Source: JBHIER01 sp046760705 [NCBI: bacterium] (lineage in GTDB: Bacteria > JBHIER01 > G020348925). Taken from it: DNA of 5,183 nt. The stretch spans positions 1-5,183 of the forward strand of contig JBHIER010000263.1 of the NCBI GenBank assembly GCA_046760705.1, given 5' to 3'. How positions within the stretch are numbered: position 1 is the stretch's first letter; every line of letters starts with the position of its first letter. Positions 1 to 5,183 of this stretch are shown piece after piece. The translations under genes were made by a program, and so were the position numbers. The notes beneath the pieces were generated by a model. That model made no database searches. It saw only the letters and a program-made list of their open reading frames with translations, and was not told where the DNA came from.

Positions 1-410
1 CCACACTTCAAGTCAAATCTCTCCTTATATAGCCCAACTCTTTCAAGATTTCTCTCGGCCATTGCAGGATAGGCTCCAGCCGTATATGTATCATTGTCAA
101 TACAGATCAATCTGCCTTTTCTGTTCTCCTTCAAGGCCCTTGCCCATCCAACAGCCGTCCCACCAGCGTATGTCCCAACTTCAACGATGATATTTGGTTT
201 GTAAAACTTAGCGAATGCATATACCCACCTCCCATACCGGGGATGGTCCTTACCCCGACCAACTTTCAAATGGCCCGGGCCCCGGAAATCCGGGAGAGGA
301 TCTTCAACTGAAGAGAGGAAGCAGTCGAACAACCCTTCGTCTAACCTTAATGGACCGTCGACGCCTCTGACTGCGAAATATCGTAAGTAAGTATTCCCAA
401 AGAGTCCCAT
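1..410 (-). CDS. Class I SAM-dependent methyltransferase, N-terminal part (cut by window edge)
   Basis: An open frame runs from ATG at 410 to the left edge without a stop, giving 136 codons; the C-terminus lies outside. Residues 74-88 (IIVEVGTYAGGTAVG) form the glycine-rich motif I of Rossmann-fold SAM methyltransferases. LICIDND (101-107) follows as the second beta strand, whose acidic end (about D105) usually binds the SAM ribose. The region between, with ALKENRKGR, fits the usual O-methyltransferase / CmcI-like layout. The substrate cannot be told; small-molecule or sugar O-methylation is a guess. The start is uncertain: no clear Shine-Dalgarno precedes 410, and the frame stays open upstream through GTG 467 and ATG 497, which would overlap the end of the mutase gene. 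By hand count 65 of 136 third positions are G or C, and six AGA arginine codons occur, unlike the neighbouring mutase, so the gene may have a separate origin. Confidence 0.85.
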   Translation of the reverse strand, partial: MGLFGNTYLRYFAVRGVDGPLRLDEGLFDCFLSSVEDPLPDFRGPGHLKVGRGKDHPRYGRWVYAFAKFYKPNIIVEVGTYAGGTAVGWARALKENRKGRLICIDNDTYTAGAYPAMAERNLERVGLYKERFDLKC

Positions 411-447
411 AGGATGACAGGGTTTCTCAGAGAGACCGTCTCTATAG

Positions 448-2100
448 TTAGAATATCGGCGGTTCACGATATTCGCCGAACACCTCTCGCAACACATCGC
501 AGATTTCACCCAGGGTGGCGTAGACCCTGGCGGCATCCAGGATTTTCGGCATGAGATTGTCACCACCCCTGGCCGCCCTGCGCAGCTCTTCCAACCTCTC
601 TTTGACCGCTCCGTTGTCCCTCTCGGCCTTGAGCCGTTTCACGCGGTTCACCTGCTCCTCTTCGATCTTGGGATCGATCCGCAGGATGGGAATATCGATC
701 TCCTCATCCTCCTCGATGAAGTCGTTCACCCCCACAATGATCCGTTTCTCCTCTTCGATCTCCCGCTGATAGCGATAGGCGGCGTTGGCAATCTCTCTCT
801 GGAAAAAGCCTTTTTCGATGGCCTTGATGACCCCGCCTAAGGCTTCGATCTTTTCGAAATAGGTTTCGGCCTGTTCTTCGAGGGAGTTGGTCAGAGACTC
901 CACAAAGTAGGAGCCGGCCAGCGGATCGATGGTGTTGGCCACACCGCTTTCGTAGGCGATGATCTGCTGGGTCCGCAGGGCGATCTTGGCCGCTTTGGCT
1001 GAGGGCAAGGCATGCGTCTCATCCATGGAGTTGGTGTGTAAGGATTGGGTTCCACCCAACACCGCGGCCAGCCCCTCAAAGGCCGTTCTGACGATGTTGT
1101 TCTCCGGTTGCTGGGCCGTTAGAGAGCATCCGGCCGTCTGAGTGTGGAACCGCATCAGCCACGAGCGTGGGTCTTTCGCCTTATACTTCTCCTTCATGCG
1201 TCTGGCCCAGATCCGTCTGGCAGCCCGATATTTGGCAATCTCTTCGAAGAAGTCCAGGTGTGAATTGAAGAAAAAGGAGAGCCTCGGGGCGAAGGTGTCC
1301 ACATCCATGCCGGCGGCTACGCCGGCCTCAACGTAGGCAAATCCGTCGGCCAGGGTGAAAGCCAGCTCCTGGGCGGCTGTTGAGCCGGCCTCCCGAATGT
1401 GGTAGCCACTAATAGATATGGTGTTCCACTTGGGAACGTGGTCAGCAGCAAAGGCCATGACATCGGTGATGATGCGCATGGAGGGCTCAGGCGGAAAGAT
1501 CCACGACTTCTGGGCAATGTACTCCTTCAGGATGTCGTTCTGGATCGTCCCGCTGAGCTCTGTGGATGGGACCCCCTGTTTCTCGCCAGCGCAGATGTAA
1601 AAGGCCCAGAGCATGGCGGCCGGGCCGTTGATGGTCATGGAGGTGCTCACCTTATCCAAAGGGATACCATCAAATAGGGTCTCCATGTCGGCCAAGGATG
1701 AGACGGCCACCCCACACCGGCCCACCTCCCCCCTGGCCCGAGGATGGTCCGAACTGTAACCCATAATGGTCGGCATATCGAAGGCGACGGACAGACCGGT
1801 CTGCCCCCGGGCCAACAGAAAATGGTACCGCTCGTTCGACTCCTTCGCCGTGGCAAACCCAGAGAACTGGCGCATAGTCCACAACTGGCCCCGATACATC
1901 GTCTTATACACACCTCGAGTGAAGGGGTACTTCCCCGGATACCCCAGATCCCGCTCGTAATCCAGACCTTTGACATCATCAGGGGTGTACAGCTCCTTGA
2001 CCGGTTCGCCAGAGATGGTCGTAAACTGGCGCTCCCTCTTCTTCGACTCGATCTTAAGCAGTGGTTTCTTCCTTTGCACCGATTCTGAGGCCTTCGACAT
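448..2100 (-). CDS. Coenzyme-B12 acyl-CoA mutase large subunit, methylmalonyl-CoA mutase family, isobutyryl-CoA mutase (IcmA)-like
   Basis: This 550-residue protein covers the substrate-binding TIM-barrel part of the methylmalonyl-CoA mutase family and stops before the cobalamin-binding domain, so it should pair with a separate small subunit of about 130-140 residues. Family landmarks are YPFTRGVY (58-65), WTMRQFSGF (74-82), [10 protein letters not shown] (102-111), [11 protein letters not shown] (184-194), SISGYH (229-234, with catalytic-type His234), APRLSFFF (271-278), HTQTAG (319-324) and [11 protein letters not shown] (351-361). The family carries out adenosylcobalamin radical rearrangement of acyl-CoA thioesters in the cytoplasm. 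MutB Tyr89 and Arg207, which hold the methylmalonyl/succinyl carboxylate, align with Phe79 and Gln197 (YIAQKSWIF) here, matching Streptomyces IcmA Phe80/Gln198 as I recall them. I therefore infer a non-carboxylated substrate such as isobutyryl-/butyryl-CoA, or a related branched acyl-CoA. The length is close to IcmA (about 566). The start is supported by a strong ribosome binding site, and meaB lies just upstream. Confidence 0.95.
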   Translation of the reverse strand: MSKASESVQRKKPLLKIESKKRERQFTTISGEPVKELYTPDDVKGLDYERDLGYPGKYPFTRGVYKTMYRGQLWTMRQFSGFATAKESNERYHFLLARGQTGLSVAFDMPTIMGYSSDHPRARGEVGRCGVAVSSLADMETLFDGIPLDKVSTSMTINGPAAMLWAFYICAGEKQGVPSTELSGTIQNDILKEYIAQKSWIFPPEPSMRIITDVMAFAADHVPKWNTISISGYHIREAGSTAAQELAFTLADGFAYVEAGVAAGMDVDTFAPRLSFFFNSHLDFFEEIAKYRAARRIWARRMKEKYKAKDPRSWLMRFHTQTAGCSLTAQQPENNIVRTAFEGLAAVLGGTQSLHTNSMDETHALPSAKAAKIALRTQQIIAYESGVANTIDPLAGSYFVESLTNSLEEQAETYFEKIEALGGVIKAIEKGFFQREIANAAYRYQREIEEEKRIIVGVNDFIEEDEEIDIPILRIDPKIEEEQVNRVKRLKAERDNGAVKERLEELRRAARGGDNLMPKILDAARVYATLGEICDVLREVFGEYREPPIF

Positions 2101-2109
2101 TTCTCTCTT

Positions 2110-2118
2110 CCTCCCTCC
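2110..2118 (-). promoter_or_regulatory. Ribosome binding site of the mutase gene
   Basis: The minus strand reads GGAGGGAGG, a double near-consensus Shine-Dalgarno. It ends 9 nt before the ATG at 2100, in the short gap after the meaB stop. It fixes the mutase start and shows that the gene has its own strong translation initiation. Confidence 0.7.
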
Positions 2119-2177
2119 GCTTTAAAACCTCCTGCCGACCCGTAGTGGCCGGCGTCTCCCTCGGCCTTTCAGGCTGT

Positions 2178-3158
2178 TTACGGGTCTATCGAATTGGCCG
2201 CCTTCAAAATCTCCTCGGCGGCCGAATGGGGTGTCCCCCTTCCGGCAACGATCTCATCGACCCTCTTTTTCAACAACTCATCGATTTTCGAATTGTTCCA
2301 CACCCTGGCGTGGAGCCTCTCTTCAACGATTCCTACGACCGCCGCCTTAACTCGTCTCCGACGGTTCTCCGCCAGTCTATCTCTGGACTTCAGAAACTGG
2401 TGGTGTCGATCAATGGTCTGTCTCAACTCCTCAATACCGTGCCCGTCGTTGGCGATCGTTTTCAGAACCGGGGCTCTCCATCCCTCCTTGTCCGGGATCA
2501 TCTCCAGGATGGTTTCGATCTCTCTGACTGCATTGTCGGCCCCCTCCCGATCGGCCTTGTTCACCACGAAAACATCCCCAATCTCCATGAGTCCGGCCTT
2601 CATCGCCTGAACACTGTCCCCCGATTCGGGTACCAGGACCACAACGGTCGTGTCGGTCGTCTCGACCACATCCAGTTCCGACTGGCCCACCCCGACCGTC
2701 TCAAAAATGATTACGTCCTTACCGAAGGCATCGAGCACGTCTGCCACCTCACTGGTTGCCCTGGCCAACCCTCCCAAGCTTCCGCGCGTGGCCATGCTCC
2801 GGATGAAGACCCCTTCGTCCGTACCGATATTCGTCATCCGCACCCGATCTCCCAAGAGGGCTCCTCCGGTGAAGGGGCTGGTGGGATCGACGGCGATGAT
2901 GCCCACAGTGAGACGCTCCTTGCGCAGAGCTGAAGTCAGTCTGTCGACCAGAGTGCTTTTGCCAACCCCCGGTGGACCGGTGACGCCTATCTTGGAAGCT
3001 TTCCCTGTGTGGGGGAAAATCTCCCTGACGATCTCCGAGCTTTCCGCTGAATCCTGCTCGACCATGGAGATCAGCCTGGCCGCGGCCAATCGGTCTCCCT
3101 GGAGCAATCTTGAGACCAACTCAGTCGTCCGTTGCTTTTTGAAGGGACAAGATACCAT
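2178..3158 (-). CDS. meaB: MeaB/ArgK-type GTPase, G-protein chaperone of B12-dependent acyl-CoA mutase
   Basis: This 326-residue P-loop GTPase of the SIMIBI class has the usual MeaB length (about 310-335). Numbering from ATG 3158: a helical N-terminal extension (1-55), Walker A GPPGVGKST (61-69), the signature VDPTSPFTGGALLGDRVRM (90-108) with Mg/switch I acidic residues, the switch II/Walker B equivalent ETVGVGQSE (153-161), the MeaB-specific switch III loop around VPESGDSVQAMK (176-187), the guanine-specifying NKAD (200-203), and a charged helical C-terminal dimerisation arm (about 255-326). MeaB proteins bind the mutase, gate delivery of adenosylcobalamin, and release damaged cofactor using GTP. 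The mutase 77 nt downstream is the evident client. A GTG at 3161 directly before the ATG is an alternative start adding one residue. AGGG at 3167-3170 lies 8 nt from the ATG. ArgK, the older name for this family, came from a proposed arginine-transport kinase role now considered mistaken. Confidence 0.95.
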   Translation of the reverse strand: MVSCPFKKQRTTELVSRLLQGDRLAAARLISMVEQDSAESSEIVREIFPHTGKASKIGVTGPPGVGKSTLVDRLTSALRKERLTVGIIAVDPTSPFTGGALLGDRVRMTNIGTDEGVFIRSMATRGSLGGLARATSEVADVLDAFGKDVIIFETVGVGQSELDVVETTDTTVVVLVPESGDSVQAMKAGLMEIGDVFVVNKADREGADNAVREIETILEMIPDKEGWRAPVLKTIANDGHGIEELRQTIDRHHQFLKSRDRLAENRRRRVKAAVVGIVEERLHARVWNNSKIDELLKKRVDEIVAGRGTPHSAAEEILKAANSIDP

Positions 3159-3349
3159 CACTCACGCCCTGGGGAAACCCGGTTGATCCTCTGCCCTCGC
3201 CCAAGGAAGCTCAGTGTACCCCCCATGGCCGAATCTCCGGGCATATTTTCTCCACCACCCACCTTTGTAGTCCCAAGCAGAACCAATCGACCTTCCAACA
3301 TCCTAAAATAGAACGACATCACGGATAAGACAACCAAAATTTGATTCAT
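3158..3349 (-). CDS. Doubtful small ORF, 63 codons, overlapping the meaB start
   Basis: An open frame fills the space between the membrane protein gene and meaB. From ATG 3349 it encodes 63 residues; an ATG at 3385 would give 75 and overlap the preceding gene. The start is followed by a hydrophobic stretch (ILVVLSVMSFYF, about residues 4-15), then a glycine-rich, uncharged middle and a basic end. Its TGA shares a base with the meaB ATG (TGATG), an arrangement typical of translational coupling. Against it: I recognise no family, no well-placed Shine-Dalgarno precedes 3349, and G/C at third positions (about 35 of 63 by hand) is below the neighbouring mutase. It may be a real small membrane peptide, a leader frame feeding ribosomes to meaB, or chance. 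Confidence 0.25.
   Translation of the reverse strand: MNQILVVLSVMSFYFRMLEGRLVLLGTTKVGGGENMPGDSAMGGTLSFLGRGQRINRVSPGRE
3167..3170 (-). promoter_or_regulatory. Ribosome binding site of meaB
   Basis: AGGG on the minus strand lies 8 nt before ATG 3158 and 5 nt before GTG 3161. The spacing favours the ATG, although both are usable. Confidence 0.45.
3305..3333 (-). promoter_or_regulatory. Weak sigma-70-like promoter candidate before meaB
   Basis: On the minus strand TTGTCT (3333-3328) is followed after exactly 17 nt by TATTTT (3310-3305), four of six matches to each sigma-70 consensus hexamer. It lies in the most A+T-rich part of the spacer and would start a transcript about 140 nt before meaB. 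Such matches are common by chance, and the sigma factors of this organism are unknown. Confidence 0.2.
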
Positions 3350-3359
3350 CCCATCTGTG

Positions 3360-3396
3360 CTCCCTTCAGTTATCGTCTCCTCCATCTGAGGGAGAC
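3360..3396 (-). repeat. Overlapping inverted repeats spanning the stop codon of the membrane protein gene
   Basis: On the minus strand the arm CTCCCTCAG (3394-3386) can pair with CTGAAGGGAG (3369-3360) with a single bulge and a 16-nt loop containing the TAA stop. The overlapping arm GTCTCC (3396-3391) can instead pair with GGAGAC (3380-3375), and TC/GA extends that stem past one bulged base. The two hairpins exclude each other. No run of T follows, so this is not a standard intrinsic terminator. Confidence 0.4.
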
Positions 3397-5183
3397 AATC
3401 CCACCTGTGGCAGAGGCTCCCCTTAAAGTCATGTTCTCCCCCTGCAACTGATACGATAACACATTTCGGCCCGCCCCGAAGAGATAGTAGTAATCGAGCC
3501 CTGAGGGCTCCTGGCGAATTACGTTGAAGGCAATGCTGGAATCGAAAACCGAGTATGTCCCGAATTCCACGATCGAAAATCTCTGGCCGTCTTGATCTTT
3601 GAAACCGGGATTGGTGAGAACAAAGGCGCTATCACTCTCCAACTGCAAGATGGACCCGGTGAAGGTGGAATCGATGTCCAGATCATCGGATCCCTCAAAC
3701 TCGTACTCCCCGACCGGGGAGGAGAACAAGCGCTCCAAAGCTGCCTTCACCTTTTCAGCGGACGGCCCCTCGGAATTGAAGATGAGCACCTGTCGATACG
3801 CTGAGATTGCTTTGGAATTGAGTCTCTCCTGTTCAAAAATCTTCCCCATCAGGTTCCAGGCATCGACCAGAGAAGGGCAGACCGATATACTGTTCCGCAG
3901 AAGTCGTATTGCTGCCTCGTAGCGCCCCTGCTCAAAGGCCTCGATCCCTGAATAATAGAGGTAGGAGGCGAAGCTGATTTCTTCCCCGAACTTTTTCGCC
4001 GTATCGATCTCCTTGACTACATATCTGGGATCGAAGATGGGTTGATAGTCCACCGCCCAATCGTCCTTGACCTCACCCTCTTCGAGAACCTCGTAGACCC
4101 GAAAACAGTCATTCTGATACCGGAGGCCAAAACGGCTCAGTCGTTCCGGATAGAAGTGGGCATCATAGACGAAGGACTCTGGATTGACGGCCAATCGGTC
4201 GGCAAGATACCTGGTGCCAACAATCGAGTAGTCGAGGAAGAATCTGGCCGAATAGACGAAGTAGTCCACGTCGTATTGCCGACAGTAGTTGTAAAATATC
4301 TCCTCATCACTGTACAGGGCGGAGGCAAACTCAGTGATCTTTTTGCGCATGCGGGCGTCTTCGAAAAATGTGTGCAGAACCGTCGTTCTGTCGGCATAAG
4401 GCAGCAGTTCGGCCGAAATGTGCCAATAGCTCAACAGCACGCTCTGGGGCGAGGTGTTCTCTCTGATCCAGTGAATGAGATCGCTCATATTGGTCACATT
4501 CTCCAAGAAGAGCTCCTCCTGATGAGGCCGAATCTTTAGGGTAGTGAGCACTCGAAGGGGGTCCCAATTGTCCACCACTTGAGCCACTTGATGAACACCC
4601 ACCAACCCGACGGCCACATACACAAAAGCCCTGGTCTTGAATCTGGCCAGGGTCAGATCGATGGTCCGACCGATGAAGATGGCCAGAAAGAAGATGAAGA
4701 AGACATGGAGCCGGGAGAAGAAGAGATAGCTGACGAGGGTGGCGAAAAATAAGTAGAGGAGGAGTTGCTCCCCCGCCGAACCCCTCCGCCGCAACAAGTC
4801 CCAAACGGAGCGGCCGACACCGTAAACCCCAGCCAGAAGGGGAAGAGAAAAGTAGGCCAAGAAGTTGTACAGGGAGGGATGGGTGTACCCCGGCACCCAA
4901 TAGAGCCGAGCCTCAAGAGGCAGAAGAGACGGATCTTGAGGATGTCGGAAGAGAAAGAGGATCTGGTACAGGGTCGTATAGTAGACGTGGCCGAAGCGAC
5001 CGGTATGGGGTAGAAAGAGATAGAAAACACCAAAAGTGCCTACTAAGATGGCCGCTCTGGGAAACCATCGTCGAACTGGCCTCACGAACCGGTCTATGAG
5101 TTCCAAAAGGGCCATGCCGTAAAAGAGCATCATGGGCAACGATGTCAGGAACAGGTCGGCTCTCAGGTGGGGAACGATCAAAC
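3370..5183 (-). CDS. Large membrane protein with TPR repeats and C-terminal beta domain, possibly GT-C glycosyltransferase-like (5' end cut by window edge)
   Basis: The frame is open to the right edge, so the true start lies outside; the first codon that could serve as a start is a TTG at 5181, unlikely to be the real one. Counting from there (603 residues to TAA at 3370), hydrophobic segments lie near 12-29, 42-57, 105-122, 139-154, 157-173 and 186-202. A soluble domain of about 205-395 follows, containing SYWHISAELLPYADRTTVLH (251-270) and a YDVDYFVY strand (303-310). Two TPR-like helical pairs come next (about 404-437 and 438-471), with characteristic GRYEAAIRLL and SKAISAYRQVL. The last 110 residues are beta-rich, ending LSYQLQGENMTLR (575-587), which resembles lipocalin-like barrels. 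Multi-span membrane cores followed by an extracytoplasmic domain occur in GT-C glycosyltransferases of the PMT/STT3 kind, and the soluble region loosely recalls STT3, but no WWDYG motif is present. The function is therefore uncertain. Lipid-linked sugar transfer or surface-polymer assembly is inference. Confidence 0.85.
   Translation of the reverse strand, partial: LIVPHLRADLFLTSLPMMLFYGMALLELIDRFVRPVRRWFPRAAILVGTFGVFYLFLPHTGRFGHVYYTTLYQILFLFRHPQDPSLLPLEARLYWVPGYTHPSLYNFLAYFSLPLLAGVYGVGRSVWDLLRRRGSAGEQLLLYLFFATLVSYLFFSRLHVFFIFFLAIFIGRTIDLTLARFKTRAFVYVAVGLVGVHQVAQVVDNWDPLRVLTTLKIRPHQEELFLENVTNMSDLIHWIRENTSPQSVLLSYWHISAELLPYADRTTVLHTFFEDARMRKKITEFASALYSDEEIFYNYCRQYDVDYFVYSARFFLDYSIVGTRYLADRLAVNPESFVYDAHFYPERLSRFGLRYQNDCFRVYEVLEEGEVKDDWAVDYQPIFDPRYVVKEIDTAKKFGEEISFASYLYYSGIEAFEQGRYEAAIRLLRNSISVCPSLVDAWNLMGKIFEQERLNSKAISAYRQVLIFNSEGPSAEKVKAALERLFSSPVGEYEFEGSDDLDIDSTFTGSILQLESDSAFVLTNPGFKDQDGQRFSIVEFGTYSVFDSSIAFNVIRQEPSGLDYYYLFGAGRNVLSYQLQGENMTLRGASATGGIVSLRWRRR

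Noticed and set aside
431-443. Palindrome AGAGACCGTCTCT just after the mutase stop, considered as a terminator
   Set aside because: The stem can be only about five base pairs with a 3-nt loop, and no T tract follows on the minus strand, so there is no support for intrinsic termination.
448-2100. Annotation as ordinary methylmalonyl-CoA mutase (MutB/McmA)
   Set aside because: The family is right, but the two carboxylate-binding residues are replaced by Phe and Gln, so the default substrate was not adopted.
2101-2177. GCCTGAAAGGC hairpin and GGCC repeats between meaB and the mutase gene, considered as terminator or operator
   Set aside because: The stem is four base pairs with no T run, and the repeats are short G+C strings expected by chance. 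The gap is better read as an operon spacer with a ribosome binding site.
2061-2933. Plus-strand ORF of 290 codons opposite meaB
   Set aside because: It is antisense to a clear MeaB GTPase with all family motifs in frame. Its translation shows no recognisable motif, and long antisense frames are expected in such G+C-biased codons.
4042-4539. Plus-strand ORF of 165 codons within the membrane protein gene
   Set aside because: It lies entirely opposite a coherent membrane/TPR coding frame, has no recognisable domain and is best explained as a shadow.
4331-4900. Minus-strand ORF of 189 codons in another frame of the membrane protein gene
   Set aside because: The translation is rich in serine, leucine, proline and arginine in the manner of an out-of-frame reading, while the overlapping frame has clear membrane segments and TPRs.
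1-5183. CRISPR array, tRNA, rRNA, insertion sequence or toxin-antitoxin genes
   Set aside because: No spaced direct repeats, cloverleaf signatures, transposase motifs or paired small genes were seen on either strand.

Overview
The window reads as part of a bacterial chromosome with moderately high G+C. All four recognisable genes lie on the minus strand, so the transcriptional order runs from right to left. The lineage cannot be fixed. The stand-alone, IcmA-like mutase large subunit beside a MeaB GTPase, and a large membrane/TPR protein with a C-terminal beta domain, would suit an uncultured heterotroph, possibly anaerobic, but that is inference. I see no rRNA, tRNA, CRISPR array, transposase or phage gene.

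Layout in transcription order. (1) 5183-3370: the 3' part of a large membrane protein, its 5' end cut by the window edge. It has about six hydrophobic segments, a soluble domain, about two TPR repeats and a beta-rich, lipocalin-like tail. It may be a GT-C-type glycosyltransferase-like protein. (2) About 3369-3162: a spacer holding overlapping inverted repeats at the preceding stop codon, a weak promoter-like pair and a doubtful small ORF whose stop overlaps the next start. (3) 3158-2178: meaB, the G-protein chaperone of B12-dependent acyl-CoA mutases. (4) 2100-448: the large subunit of a coenzyme-B12 acyl-CoA mutase. (5) 410-1: the N-terminal part of a class I SAM-dependent methyltransferase, cut by the left edge and of different base composition.

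Functional core. MeaB and the mutase large subunit are 77 nt apart and almost certainly work together. MeaB gates loading and repair of adenosylcobalamin on the mutase. The key reading is that the two positions that bind the free carboxylate of methylmalonyl-CoA (Tyr89 and Arg207 in Propionibacterium MutB) are Phe79 and Gln197 here. This is the isobutyryl-CoA mutase (IcmA) pattern, so a default annotation of methylmalonyl-CoA mutase would probably be wrong about the substrate. The protein lacks the B12-binding domain, and no small B12-binding subunit is encoded in the window, so the partner must lie elsewhere.

The membrane protein and the methyltransferase have no evident link to the mutase and may belong to surface-glycan functions. 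I found no convincing new multi-gene system. The observations most worth following are the substrate-specificity residues, the missing B12 subunit and the unusual domain composition of the membrane protein.
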